Shown: positions 45,636-55,346, numbered from the stretch's first letter. The stretch is DNA of 64,000 bases from Mucilaginibacter flavidus (GCF_024055575.1 NZ_JAMXOE010000009.1:124001-188000); one strand, 5' to 3'. Numbers and translations are program-made. The notes: generated by a model from the letters alone, not told the origin.

Positions 45636-45863
45636 TTAATGAACGCCATCTTTCTTATTACCGTCGCCGGTATGCTGCTTTTTTAAAGCCGGCGAATCCG
45701 CAAACTTTTTTGTTGCTTCTTTTTTTGGAGTTCCGTCTTTGGAATTGTCTTTTTTTCTTACCTCCATCACGATTAGGCAGATGGCAAAGTTTAGAGCAAT
45801 CACCGCAAGCGATAACATAGCGAGAAATCGCTCTAAACGTGGATTATCTTTAAGCTTCACCAT
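45636..45863 (-). CDS. Small single-pass membrane protein, unknown
   Basis: A 75-residue frame with protein-like composition. An N-terminal basic stretch MVKLKDNPRLERF comes first. One hydrophobic helix, LAMLSLAVIALNFAICLIVM, covers about residues 14-33. A Lys/Asp-rich soluble tail (EVRKKDNSKDGTPKKEATKK) completes it. Positive charges on both sides of the helix leave orientation open. No named family is recognised, and no neighbour is close enough to imply an operon. Confidence 0.5.
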   Translation of the reverse strand: MVKLKDNPRLERFLAMLSLAVIALNFAICLIVMEVRKKDNSKDGTPKKEATKKFADSPALKKQHTGDGNKKDGVH

Positions 45864-46134
45864 GACTTAAAAGGTTATTATTTTAAAAATTTGAGTTATA
45901 ACATCATTTGTTGCTTGTTCTTTTCCGGTATGTAACCAATTGAGGCCTTTATTTAGCTTGCATTTTGAAGAATAATTAAGCGCACAAAAGCAATGCTCGG
46001 CATTACGGCGGGGCATTGGTGACGTAAGCTATGTAAATAACGTTGCTGCGATAGTAATTTTAAGATTCCACTATCGGTTTGTAACCCCATAATATTATTT
46101 CATGGGTTAATATAAAGCAGTCCCACTCAGCCTG
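45864..46134. other. Gene-free interval
   Basis: A weak hairpin lies downstream of the WcaJ-type gene, with the arms TAACCCAT and ATGGGGTTA near 46086-46115. It lacks a T run and is not called as a terminator. Nothing else was recognised. Confidence 0.3.
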
Positions 46135-47547
46135 TCAGAATGCGTTTTTATCGCCTTTTAATGTTCCCCATACGGTAAGGAAAATAATACGGAGATCAAG
46201 CCATGGGCTCCAGTTCTCAATATACCATATATCGTATTTTACTCTGCTATGCATCAGTTGAGGATCAGCTGTTTCCCCACGAAAACCGTTTACCTGCGCC
46301 CAGCCAGAAATTCCAGGTTTAACCAGGTGACGAACAAGGTAATTGTGTATAACCTGCTTTGATTCAAGGTTAAGTGGGGTAGGATGAGGGCGTGGCCCAA
46401 TCACTGACATTTCTCCAAGCAATACGTTAATGAACTGAGGGAACTCATCAAGATTGGTTTTCCTCAATATTCTTCCTACTCTGGTAATCCTCTTGTCGTT
46501 TTTTGAAGCTTGTTGATATTTTCCGTCTTTCTCACTTACATCCTTTGAATGCGTGTACATCGACCTGAACTTGTAACATCTGATTTTCTTGTTCTTGCGG
46601 CCCCATCTTTCCTGTATAAAGAATATTGGCCCTTTAGAATCTATCATTATAGCCAGCGCCACAATTGGAAACAGCCATGAGCATACAAATACTAAAACAA
46701 ATAAGGTGAATATTATATCAAAAACTCTCTTAATCACCCTGTTATGAATATTCTCCAGCGGCTCGTCACGCAGGGTTATCATGGGGAAATCAGCGAAGGT
46801 ACTGATTCGGTACTGTGAATTAATAAGTTCGTGATAAGCTGGAATGATTCTTAGTTTTACCGCGTGGTTTCCCACAATATCGGCTATGTGTTTTATTTTT
46901 TCGTTTGCGGCATTTGGCAGCGCCACAACTACTTCGTCAAATTCTGTCATATTCGTGCTCACATACTCATCAATTTTTTCAAGGTTTCCCAGGTAACTAC
47001 CGTTTAGATGAGGTTTTACTTCATCATCTAAAAAGCCAACCACCTCATAACCCAGGTGTTTTTGATTTTTAATGATATCAAAAAAAGCCATGCCGGTTCT
47101 GCCTGCGCCAATAATAAGAATCTTCTTTTGAGTGATTCCTTTATAATGCAAGTAGGTCATTAATCGTCTGTACAGGATTTTTTCAAGCGGTATTAATACA
47201 CATAGTAATCCTATATAAGTATAAATGAATTGCTGGAAATGACTGGTGCGATGTATTGCAAAGAAAAATATGACTACAATACACAACTGTACAAATACAT
47301 TGTGAAATGTGTTAAGCATATTTTTAAAGAGCGATTTCGTATTTAAATTGTCGTAGAAATTATTACTGCTGCTACAAAAGTACCATGCCCCAACTAATAA
47401 TACCAGCATCCAGAAATCAACAAGGCTGAGTTTTGCATATGCCTGCCCTGTAAACATTACAATTGCAACATAGAAACTTACAAAAATCAGGAAAACATCA
47501 TTAAAAAAACGGAAAACGTCAAAATTAGAGTCTCTATTTACTATCAT
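46135..47547 (-). CDS. Undecaprenyl-phosphate sugar phosphotransferase (WcaJ-type)
   Basis: A 470-residue polyprenyl glycosylphosphotransferase that loads the first sugar-1-phosphate on undecaprenyl phosphate. Four N-terminal membrane helices are followed by a Rossmann-like CoA-binding-type domain (ILIIGAGRTGMAFFDII, about 140-160). A fifth hydrophobic segment comes next (IIFTLFVLVFVCSWLFPIVALAIM), then the catalytic cytoplasmic domain with GPIFFIQERWGRKNK, CYKFRSM, RKTNLDEFPQFINVLLGEMSVIGPRP and KPGISGWAQVNG. The sugar is often glucose or galactose and is not determined here. It is the last gene of the exopolysaccharide locus, separated from the next gene upstream by 690 bp, so it probably has its own promoter. 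Confidence 0.93.
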   Translation of the reverse strand: MIVNRDSNFDVFRFFNDVFLIFVSFYVAIVMFTGQAYAKLSLVDFWMLVLLVGAWYFCSSSNNFYDNLNTKSLFKNMLNTFHNVFVQLCIVVIFFFAIHRTSHFQQFIYTYIGLLCVLIPLEKILYRRLMTYLHYKGITQKKILIIGAGRTGMAFFDIIKNQKHLGYEVVGFLDDEVKPHLNGSYLGNLEKIDEYVSTNMTEFDEVVVALPNAANEKIKHIADIVGNHAVKLRIIPAYHELINSQYRISTFADFPMITLRDEPLENIHNRVIKRVFDIIFTLFVLVFVCSWLFPIVALAIMIDSKGPIFFIQERWGRKNKKIRCYKFRSMYTHSKDVSEKDGKYQQASKNDKRITRVGRILRKTNLDEFPQFINVLLGEMSVIGPRPHPTPLNLESKQVIHNYLVRHLVKPGISGWAQVNGFRGETADPQLMHSRVKYDIWYIENWSPWLDLRIIFLTVWGTLKGDKNAF

Positions 47548-48204
47548 GACAATTTATTTTAAAGTTATACTAGTTATTAACTGTTTAATTCCCAATTGCC
47601 TAGGTTTTTTTGTTGTTATTTGGTTTAAAAAATTATTTAAATTAACTAAAATTCGCATTTTATTTCATTAGGTATAGCAAATATAGTGATTTATGGTAAA
47701 ATCTTCATTTTATATAGCATTAAAATGTTGTAGTTTTTACATTTCTATAAAATTGTTAATTTTTTAATGGTATAGCATTGATAAAAATAACTTTATATAT
47801 AATATTAACTGTTTTTTTAATGATTTTAAATAAAAAATATCATCATTATTTCTTTTTGTATAAAATTTGATGTGCTTTGTTAGGTAATTTGATGATTTTT
47901 AAGCGTATTTGATGGTAAATTTGAAAATAATCCTTGATGGTAGTGTTTTATATACGCACAAGAAATATTCGCCAAGGGCATTAAGGATTACATCGGTGTG
48001 TTATTCCCATTTTAAAAACGATAGTGGGCTGATAGAAATCACAATCCGCTCCATGCTAAAACGCAGTTTACGTGGTGTATTGATTTTTCAATCTTAATGA
48101 TAAATCGACTTATAGAAAAGCTGGCTTGTAAAATAATGTCGTTGAAAAGAATAGAAAAACAATAAGTAGAAAGCTATTTACATACAATAAATAATGCCGC
48201 AAAC
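47548..48204. other. Very AT-rich leader region upstream of the WcaJ-type gene
   Basis: About 650 bp with conspicuously high A+T and no convincing gene. The frame at 47909-48097 is basic, without motif, and looks accidental. The heptamer TATAGCA occurs three times (47673, 47713, 47771). A consensus -7 box for the minus strand is listed separately. It is probably a promoter and regulatory region for the priming transferase. Confidence 0.45.
47678..47685 (-). promoter_or_regulatory. Candidate -7 box for the WcaJ-type gene
   Basis: TATATTTG on the minus strand, an exact TAnnTTTG match 131 bp upstream of the start codon. No clear -33 TTTG lies at the usual distance, and in such AT-rich DNA a chance match is likely. 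Confidence 0.3.
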
Positions 48205-48245
48205 AAAAAAGCATTCCCGGCATAAAACCGCAATGCTATTTTTTT
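48205..48245. terminator. Bidirectional hairpin terminator at the end of the glycosyltransferase operon
   Basis: The stem AGCATT-x-CCGG (48210-48220) / CCG-x-AATGCT (48228-48237) has one mismatch region. A6 on the left becomes T6 on the minus strand, and T7 follows on the plus strand. It overlaps the stop codon of the last glycosyltransferase. Confidence 0.6.
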
Positions 48246-49378
48246 ACTGCTAAAACCTTTGGATTGTGTTCCTGGAATTTCGAGTGGATTAAGCCAACTA
48301 TTTTATCAATAAATACTTGTTCGTCGAATTTCCTGGCATGTGCCCGGATATATTCCGGGTTAAATTGCAATGTCTCAAATTGTTTGAGTGATTTTTTTAG
48401 CGATTGCTCATTTTGCTCGTCGAAAAATAAGGCGCTGGCCTGGGAGGCATCATTTGTGTAAGGTTCCATTGTTTCCAGTACACCACCCTTGCCATAAGCA
48501 ATTACCGGCCTTCCTGCCGCATTTGCTTCAAGTGGTGTTATGCCATAATCTTCCAACTGCGGAAAAATCAACGCTTTGCAATTAGCAAACAATTTAGCCA
48601 GTTCGTCTTTAGGAACTTTGCTTTTTATGGTGATATTATTATCTGCCATATCCCTGATCTTATCTGCCATTGAACCATTACCAACAACCATTAAAGGAAT
48701 GTTGAGTTCTTTAAATACACTTAAAACCAGGTCTACTTTTTTGTACGGTTCAAATCTTGATACTACTAAGTAATAATCTTTGCTATCGGACGAAATATAA
48801 AAATCGTTGCACTTAACGGGGGGATTGACAATAGTAATTTCTTTATCCTCACCATAAGCTTTTTTAATTCGGCCAGCTACAATTTTAGAGTTGGCAATAA
48901 AATAGTTTATTTTCTTTGTTGAGTCTTTATCAAGCTTCCTTAAAGTTTTAATAACAAGCTGATACAGTTTTTTTTTGAAAAATGAAGCCCCTGCGATTTG
49001 AGGATACGACTCGGGTTCCCAGGCTAATCTAAAGGGGTTATGGCAATAGCAGATAACCACTGTGTTTTTGGAAATCTTAACATATTTGGCGCAAAAAGTA
49101 GTCGACATTAAAACGACATCAAACCCCTCAATCTTCATTTGTTGCATCGCCATTAATCCCAGGGGGAAAAAGTAGCGTTTCATTTGCCGCTCGGTTTTCG
49201 CTATGCGCTGATATGAACTCGTGATTATAGTTGCCGATTTAAATTCCGGATAGGTGAGGTCGGGCTGATAACAAAGGGTGTAAATTGGAGCTTCCGGAAA
49301 TGCCCGGTGAAACGTAAGTGCAACCTGTTCGGCGCCGCCTCGCCGCATTAAGTCATCCTGTACTATTGCTATCTTCAT
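48236..49378 (-). CDS. GT4-family glycosyltransferase
   Basis: A 380-residue GT-B fold enzyme. The N-terminal domain has QDDLMRRGGAEQVALTFHRAFPEAPIYTLCY, the usual acceptor-side loop. The C-terminal nucleotide-sugar domain has YYLVVSRFEPYKKVDLVL, MVVGNGSM and the E-x7-E motif EDYGITPLEANAAGRPVIAYGKGG. Cytoplasmic, probably membrane-associated, retaining. Donor and acceptor are unknown. It starts 8 bp downstream of the clan GH-A gene. Confidence 0.92.
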   Translation of the reverse strand: MKIAIVQDDLMRRGGAEQVALTFHRAFPEAPIYTLCYQPDLTYPEFKSATIITSSYQRIAKTERQMKRYFFPLGLMAMQQMKIEGFDVVLMSTTFCAKYVKISKNTVVICYCHNPFRLAWEPESYPQIAGASFFKKKLYQLVIKTLRKLDKDSTKKINYFIANSKIVAGRIKKAYGEDKEITIVNPPVKCNDFYISSDSKDYYLVVSRFEPYKKVDLVLSVFKELNIPLMVVGNGSMADKIRDMADNNITIKSKVPKDELAKLFANCKALIFPQLEDYGITPLEANAAGRPVIAYGKGGVLETMEPYTNDASQASALFFDEQNEQSLKKSLKQFETLQFNPEYIRAHARKFDEQVFIDKIVGLIHSKFQEHNPKVLAVKK

Positions 49379-49386
49379 GCGTTGTA

Positions 49387-50403
49387 TTAATTGTTTTTGG
49401 TCATTCGCGCTTTTGCAAATGGCTTATATTTAATTTGCCCTGAAATAGCATCTCGTTCAACGATGCCAAATTTTTTCTCATACTGCATCTTGTCAGACAT
49501 CTTCAAATCAGGCTCATCTAAAAGTTCATAAATAAATAAAGCCTGTATCATTTTATTCTTACTGCAATTATTTATAAAATCATTTAAAATTGCACTTTGA
49601 GATTCTTCCCTTCTATTAATCGATCCCCAAAATTGATTAAACTCTGTTATCCAAATTGGTTTTTTATAATTGTAGACAGCCAGGAGATCATTAACTGTAT
49701 TTTGATAATCAACCGACTGTGAGTACATTTTGTTAGAATACCAATGCTGTCCAATAATGTCAAAATTAATATTATACGACTTTAGCAATTTTATAAAACC
49801 GGAATGAGTTTCGCACATATTAATAATAGTTTTTGCAGTTGGATCACTTTCTTTAACACCGTCATTCATTCCTTTCAAAAAATTGCAAATAATTTTGGAT
49901 TTTGCGGAGTCATAATCAGAAGTGTCCTTTCCATCAAGCGTACGTTTTTTTAAAAGCTTTAAGTCTATTTCATTTGCTATCTCATAGTGATCAAAATATT
50001 TGCCGTATTTGGTAGCAAAGCCACCTGCCATCTTTTTCCCCAAATTGTAGGCAGTAAGCGCGTCATTACACTGCTCGTAACCATGTGGATAAAGCATTGG
50101 CAGGATTTTTAGATTGTTTTGCTGAAATACAGTCGCCAGTTCCAGGAACTTTGATTCATTAGTGATCGTTCCATTTAAATCTGTTCCTATATCCACTCTA
50201 TAATATGACATGCCCAGGGATTTCAATAGAGAGGCTTGGGTAGCAACCGGGGTAGAAAGGTATACTTTGTGGTTTAGAGGGTGGCCATTAACACCTAAAA
50301 TAAATGGATCGTTTACCATAGGTAAATAGAATCCCGACAACATTAAACAAATTATCAATATTCCCGATACTGAGCTCATTCTTAATACAATTGAATTCTT
50401 CAT
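49387..50403 (-). CDS. Clan GH-A glycoside hydrolase-like protein
   Basis: A 338-residue protein with one N-terminal hydrophobic segment (SGILIICLMLSGFYLPMV), a signal peptide or membrane anchor. A TIM-barrel-like body follows, with two well-placed carboxylates: E145 in YEIANEID (acid/base at the end of strand 4) and E254 in WITEFNQFW (nucleophile at the end of strand 7). GQHWYSNK resembles the strand-6 His-Tyr motif. This is the clan GH-A layout (GH5, GH39 and related), without a confident family. Its position between glycosyltransferases suggests it trims or releases the exopolysaccharide in the periplasm. Confidence 0.8.
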   Translation of the reverse strand: MKNSIVLRMSSVSGILIICLMLSGFYLPMVNDPFILGVNGHPLNHKVYLSTPVATQASLLKSLGMSYYRVDIGTDLNGTITNESKFLELATVFQQNNLKILPMLYPHGYEQCNDALTAYNLGKKMAGGFATKYGKYFDHYEIANEIDLKLLKKRTLDGKDTSDYDSAKSKIICNFLKGMNDGVKESDPTAKTIINMCETHSGFIKLLKSYNINFDIIGQHWYSNKMYSQSVDYQNTVNDLLAVYNYKKPIWITEFNQFWGSINRREESQSAILNDFINNCSKNKMIQALFIYELLDEPDLKMSDKMQYEKKFGIVERDAISGQIKYKPFAKARMTKNN

Positions 50404-50446
50404 AAGTGATTAATTAATATTCGTTATATCTCCTTAAATAACTTTA

Positions 50447-51499
50447 TTAGAGAAATAATCTTTCATAAAGTTTTCTTGCAGATTCTTCCCATGTATATTC
50501 TTTGTTTACTAAATGCCCATTTGCTATTAAATTGTTTCTTAAATGAGCGTCGTTATTTATATCTAAAATACTTTTCCTTAGTTGCTCCGGGTCCAATGCA
50601 TCTACAAACAACGCTGCGTTTCGCCCAATTTCGATCATACTTGTATTATTGGCAGCAATAACAGGACAACCGCAACTCATGGCTTCAAGCATAGGTATTC
50701 CAAAGCCCTCATATAGTGATACGTAAACGAAAACAAAAGCATTTTTGTATAAAAATCCAAGTTCTTCGTCTGATACATAACCGAGAAATAAAATTTTTTT
50801 ATTTTTTACGGCCTCATTTATGTAGTCGACTTTATTAAAGGCTTTATTGGCTTCACCGGCAACTACTAAATGCATATCACTATCGATCTTATTAAATGCC
50901 TCTATAATTGTCTTGAAATTCTTTCGTGGGTTTATTGATGATACGGCCAATATGTATTTTTTGTCGTTTAATTCCCAACGATCGCTAGTATCATTTGGGG
51001 AAATAGTTTTGGATACTGCGTTATTTACGACAAAAACGCTGTCGGGATTAATAGAAAAATAGCTAATTATTTCTGATTTTGAGAATTCACTTACGGTAAA
51101 TATTTTTTTAGCCCTTTTTACCAGTAATGGCATCACTACTTTATAAAATAAAAAAAATTTTTTCGAAAACCATTCCTTATGTTTTAACACAGCAATGTCG
51201 TGTATCGTAATCGAATTATTATTGTAGCGTAAAGGAGCGATGTTACACAAATTCACTAATAAAGGGTTTCCGTGCTTCTTCAGCCAATCAGGCAGTTCAA
51301 CCTGTTCCCAATAATAACCTGATTTCGTTCCAATAATTTTAACATTTAATTTTTCTGCTATACTTTGATGAATTATATTACCGGGAGATAAAAAAATTAT
51401 ATGTTTATCAAACAGTCTTAATTGCAAACATATTTCAATCGCATAACGCTGAACGCCCGTAATTTGTTGAGATAGAAATCTACAATTTATGCAAATCAT
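50447..51499 (-). CDS. GT4-family glycosyltransferase
   Basis: A 350-residue GT-B enzyme starting MICINCRFLSQQITGVQRYAIE, the common opening of mannosyl- and rhamnosyl-type GT4 enzymes. The C-terminal domain has YILAVSSINPRKNFKTIIEAF, LHLVVAGE-like strands, and the E-x7-E motif EGFGIPMLEAMSCGCPVIAANN. The frame is open to 51553, but ATG 51499 begins at the first strand and limits the overlap with the Wzy gene to 20 bp. Donor unknown. Confidence 0.92.
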   Translation of the reverse strand: MICINCRFLSQQITGVQRYAIEICLQLRLFDKHIIFLSPGNIIHQSIAEKLNVKIIGTKSGYYWEQVELPDWLKKHGNPLLVNLCNIAPLRYNNNSITIHDIAVLKHKEWFSKKFFLFYKVVMPLLVKRAKKIFTVSEFSKSEIISYFSINPDSVFVVNNAVSKTISPNDTSDRWELNDKKYILAVSSINPRKNFKTIIEAFNKIDSDMHLVVAGEANKAFNKVDYINEAVKNKKILFLGYVSDEELGFLYKNAFVFVYVSLYEGFGIPMLEAMSCGCPVIAANNTSMIEIGRNAALFVDALDPEQLRKSILDINNDAHLRNNLIANGHLVNKEYTWEESARKLYERLFL

Positions 51500-52709
51500 A
51501 ATTGAACTCAGTTGATGAAATTTCAGTATCTTCTTTTTGGGCTGCGAACCCATTAAAAGACATAAATAATGAAATAGTAATTACCAATTGACCTATCGGC
51601 GATTCCAGGATATTTGTTGTAATCCCATAGCTGAATAAAAATACGGTCATGTATTTAAATAAGTCGTCTTTCACTATTTTTAGACGTTTTGCAATCACGA
51701 AAAACAAGACGAAGGCCAAAAGTCCAAGATTTGAATACAAAAAAATAAAAAAATTGTCGCCTGGACTTGCCAACCTGGCGTTTCCATACAATTGTTTTCC
51801 TAAACCAACGTCTCCAATCCCCAATCCAAGAACATACGAGATAAAATCTTTAAACTGATGCATAATGAATGGCCATTCGTTATAAATCCTGTCTTTAAAA
51901 GATTGGTTATTAAAGAATGGAATTTCAAAATCTTTTAAGAGCCCTAACGGAAGTATAATCATTAATGCTGATAGTAAAATAACAATAGTCTTTAGCGAGA
52001 ATTCTTTAAACCTTTCTCTAAAACTGTTAGTTATATAAACAAAATAAACAACCGCCAGTGAAACCAGGCACCCTTTTGTTGTGGTCAAATAAATAGAAAT
52101 GAAAGCTATGGTAAATACTATATGTATTAGTACCAGGTTTTTGTATTTGCAAATTATTAATATCAAAAAGAACATCACTGCGAGCGCCGCATCGTACGAT
52201 GATCTTGAAAAGCCGGCGATTCTTTCAATCCCTCCAGTCGTCCAGTCTTTAGAAACGTCGACATTGCCCCCGCCAATACTTGCGCTTGCAAGACCTTTCC
52301 AGGGGAAATCAAAATAATAATCGTAAACGATACCAGCAGAGCAAAGTAAGAAAAGTGATATGAATATCGTTTTTTTGGTAGCTATAAAATCTAAAACTTC
52401 ATAGTTGAAGAAATAAAAGAAGAAAAGTGGTATAATAATGTAAAAGAAATATAATACCACTTTATAATCTGCAAGTGCCAACGAATACAATATGAGTATA
52501 ACTAAGTACGAGCACAGCCAGATATTATTATTTATGAACGCAAGAAGAGATTTAAATTTGTACAGTAGAATTAAAGAAATTAAAATCAAATTAATAGCGT
52601 AAATCAATGCATCGTTACGCAAAATAAAAGAATAGAAAAATCGCAGCGGAGCCGGAAAGAAATAACTAATTATAATATAATAAACAAAAACGTTCTTTAG
52701 TATTTTCAT
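51480..52709 (-). CDS. O-antigen/exopolysaccharide polymerase (Wzy-like)
   Basis: A 409-residue very hydrophobic protein with about ten or more membrane helices. A large periplasmic loop between about residues 255 and 315 contains FNNQSFKDRIYNEWPFIMHQF and NARLASPGDNFF. This topology, the locus context and the low similarity expected of the family support Wzy. It polymerises lipid-linked repeat units in the periplasm. The gene is among the most AT-rich of the window, usual for Wzy genes. Its 3' end overlaps the following glycosyltransferase gene by 20 bp. Confidence 0.82.
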   Translation of the reverse strand: MKILKNVFVYYIIISYFFPAPLRFFYSFILRNDALIYAINLILISLILLYKFKSLLAFINNNIWLCSYLVILILYSLALADYKVVLYFFYIIIPLFFFYFFNYEVLDFIATKKTIFISLFLLCSAGIVYDYYFDFPWKGLASASIGGGNVDVSKDWTTGGIERIAGFSRSSYDAALAVMFFLILIICKYKNLVLIHIVFTIAFISIYLTTTKGCLVSLAVVYFVYITNSFRERFKEFSLKTIVILLSALMIILPLGLLKDFEIPFFNNQSFKDRIYNEWPFIMHQFKDFISYVLGLGIGDVGLGKQLYGNARLASPGDNFFIFLYSNLGLLAFVLFFVIAKRLKIVKDDLFKYMTVFLFSYGITTNILESPIGQLVITISLFMSFNGFAAQKEDTEISSTEFNYDLHKL

Positions 52710-52716
52710 AATAACT

Positions 52717-53913
52717 TTAGTCGGTTAATAAAACTTTGTAAAATACGTCTGACGTTTCCGCCAAATTTTTACTTATACTAAATTTAGCCGCATATTGCGG
52801 TCCCATGCCCCCTTTTTGCAATACTAACACCGGGGCATCGCTGATCTCAGTAATTTTATTTGTTAACTCTCCGTTTGTCGGAGCAAATAACCAACTGCAA
52901 TTACTGTTATAAAGTTCCATTAATCCTCCGCGGTCGCTCATACATACCGGCACTCCGCAAGCCAAAGCTTCAATTACTACTCTTCCAAATGGTTCAAACC
53001 ATAAAGAAGGTATTATCAGTACATCTATTTTTGAAAAGAAATCATTTGCTTTAACAACACCTAGAAACGAATGTTTAATATTAATCGAGTGTAATTTTGC
53101 GGAGCTTTCTTGAATCTTTTCGTCCTCACCTTTGCCTGCAAACAATACTTCAATTTTCTGGCGTACTGAACTCTTCAACGCGATGAGTTCATCAACTAAA
53201 AAATCAAATCCTTTATCAAAGCTCAATCGTCCCATATAACCCAAAGTTACCTTGCCTGCTGTAGTTATTTGGCGCTTTGGGTATTGAGACGTCGGTGTCG
53301 GCACCGCATTATAAATCACATTTGCCTCCGTCTTAATAACACCATATTGCTTATGTTTATTCAGAACGAAATCGCTTATAGCTATAAAGTGATCCGGATA
53401 TTTAAAGAACGTTTTTTTTAGACTATGTGTTATCTTACAATCAATACATAATTTATCACAAGGATGACCATTTTGGAAAAGGATAGACTTATGACAAAGC
53501 AGGTAATAATCTCTAATTGTATGTACAAGTTTGAGTCGCTTGTTTTTTATTAACTTCCAAATAATAGGAGAGATCCCCTGTATATTGTTAGTGTTCGTTA
53601 TGTCGGGATTGATCCTGTCAATTATTTTGCTAAGCGTGTAAAAATGAATTAAATTAAAAGAATCAACAACATGCCATACAATTTTTGCCAATGCGCTGCG
53701 TTTTTTATTGGTAAAGGTGTTATAAATGTTTTTTTGTTTAAATTGAATAATCAATACCCCATTGTGCCTGTATATTCTTTGGTGGTCACCGATGCAGATC
53801 ACGAAGACTTTATGACGCTCCGCTACTAATGCCTCTGCCAGATATTGAACCGATATCTCTGCACCGCCTACAAATTTTGGATAATAAAATGTGTTAATTA
53901 TCAATATTCTCAT
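52717..53913 (-). CDS. GT4-family glycosyltransferase
   Basis: A 398-residue GT-B enzyme. N-terminus MRILIINTFYYPKFVGGAEISVQYLAEAL is the typical GT4 opening. The region DKLCIDCKITHSLKK has cysteines (CHKS, CDKLCIDC) that could bind a metal and appear in a subset of GT4 enzymes. The donor domain has TLGYMGRLSFDKGFDFLV, EVLFAGKGEDE and the E-x7-E motif EPFGRVVIEALACGVPVCMSD. It starts 11 bp after the flippase gene stop. Confidence 0.92.
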   Translation of the reverse strand: MRILIINTFYYPKFVGGAEISVQYLAEALVAERHKVFVICIGDHQRIYRHNGVLIIQFKQKNIYNTFTNKKRSALAKIVWHVVDSFNLIHFYTLSKIIDRINPDITNTNNIQGISPIIWKLIKNKRLKLVHTIRDYYLLCHKSILFQNGHPCDKLCIDCKITHSLKKTFFKYPDHFIAISDFVLNKHKQYGVIKTEANVIYNAVPTPTSQYPKRQITTAGKVTLGYMGRLSFDKGFDFLVDELIALKSSVRQKIEVLFAGKGEDEKIQESSAKLHSINIKHSFLGVVKANDFFSKIDVLIIPSLWFEPFGRVVIEALACGVPVCMSDRGGLMELYNSNCSWLFAPTNGELTNKITEISDAPVLVLQKGGMGPQYAAKFSISKNLAETSDVFYKVLLTD

Positions 53914-53924
53914 CCATTAATGAA

Positions 53925-55346
53925 TTAAGCCCCGGTGTATTTTGATTGAATCGTAATTATTAATTTTTTAATCTCTGTTCGGCTTTCAAATAAAATGCTT
54001 AAAAACAAGGCAATTAGAACTGCGAATTTTATTATCGATATGTTAAAAAAAATGGCCGTCCATAACAAAATCGATAAAAATATTTTAGGTGCCCAAAACC
54101 AAAGCACAGCAGGTGTCTTGAAATTCAAGGTTTTGATGTACGAATAAAACATGTTAAATGTCAATACAGCCAATAAGAAGCTAAGCGCATAATATTGGGC
54201 CACGGCAATTAACGATATGGTTGAACCAAAAATAATTCCGCCAACCAAAAAAAATGCAGATACCCAGCCAGATATCATATATTGCCGTTCTTTACCCTGT
54301 AAAATTAATAATTGCCCAACCGTTGAAAGTAAAGTTTGCGTATAAATAAGTAAACCGAAGTATGGCAAAAACTGCGCTACTTTGATCCACTTTACACCCC
54401 AAAGAAGCATCACTAAATGATCTGGCACCGCAATTAAAATAAAAACGAGTGGGAAACTCAATAAAGTGATAACCCTTAATACAAAATAATATTCCTGCTC
54501 AATATCTCCACCTTCTTGTTTTAACCTCTTTAAGCTTGGAAATAAAATATTGGCAAACAGTCCTGAAATCAATACCAATGGCAATGTTAATAAAGAATAG
54601 GCCCTGCTATATAGCCCTAAATCACTTGTTCCATAAACCCGCCCAACAATCATATTATCAGAGTTTCGCGACCAGTAGTTGATTGCGTTGAAGCCGATAA
54701 CGCTCGCCACAAGTTTTCTTGTATGCTTAAAACCTACTTTAATATAATTAAGCGGATAAATTTTAAAACCTAATTTTACGTTACGTTCATAAGAAATAGC
54801 CATTATAATAGCATTAACTATTTGAGGAAATACCAACGCCCAATAACCGGCCCCTAAAAGTGCTAATACAATAGTTATGCTTACAGATACAACCATGCCC
54901 AGCAACGTCACTTTCCCTATTGTAGCAAACCTAAGTTGCTTGGCTAATATCGCTCCTTGCACCAGGCTTAAACTGCGGAGTAAAAAAGTAAAAGATAATA
55001 CGATGGTTGGCCAAAACAAATTGGGGTTTTTGTAAAAAACTGAAATTGGATAAGCCAAAGCAATTGTCATCAAAAATAATATTATGCCCAATAGCCATGA
55101 TAAATTGTTTAACACGCGTTGATAAGTGCGTCCATAGTCGCTTCTGATTAATGCATAAGACAATCCACCGTCAGAAAAAACCATTATAAAATTTGTAAAA
55201 ACAGTAATTAAACCGATCACGCCATAGCTTTCCGGGGACAATAAGCGGGAAAGTATTATGGTTGAAAGAAAATTTATGCCCTGGGATAGATAGTTGAACC
55301 CGCCAGATATTAAAATATTCTTAAATAGCCCTTTTTTAAAACTCAC
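53925..55346 (-). CDS. Wzx-type polysaccharide flippase (MOP superfamily)
   Basis: A 473-residue inner-membrane protein of about 12-14 helices. The N-terminus, FKNILISGGFNYLSQGINFLSTIILSRLLSPESYGVIGL (read in part), is the PST/WzxC-type lipopolysaccharide transporter opening. ILSRLLSPESYG and VRSDYG-like loop motifs are visible. It flips the lipid-linked repeat unit to the periplasm for the Wzy-type polymerase encoded two genes downstream. Confidence 0.92.
   Translation of the reverse strand: MSFKKGLFKNILISGGFNYLSQGINFLSTIILSRLLSPESYGVIGLITVFTNFIMVFSDGGLSYALIRSDYGRTYQRVLNNLSWLLGIILFLMTIALAYPISVFYKNPNLFWPTIVLSFTFLLRSLSLVQGAILAKQLRFATIGKVTLLGMVVSVSITIVLALLGAGYWALVFPQIVNAIIMAISYERNVKLGFKIYPLNYIKVGFKHTRKLVASVIGFNAINYWSRNSDNMIVGRVYGTSDLGLYSRAYSLLTLPLVLISGLFANILFPSLKRLKQEGGDIEQEYYFVLRVITLLSFPLVFILIAVPDHLVMLLWGVKWIKVAQFLPYFGLLIYTQTLLSTVGQLLILQGKERQYMISGWVSAFFLVGGIIFGSTISLIAVAQYYALSFLLAVLTFNMFYSYIKTLNFKTPAVLWFWAPKIFLSILLWTAIFFNISIIKFAVLIALFLSILFESRTEIKKLIITIQSKYTGA

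Noticed and set aside
45581..45820. 79-codon plus-strand frame.
   Set aside because: It is the opposite-strand shadow of the small membrane protein frame and has an unlikely aromatic-rich composition.
47909..48097. 62-codon plus-strand frame in the AT-rich leader.
   Set aside because: No motif or helix pattern, and it opposes the direction of the locus in a region with promoter-like composition.
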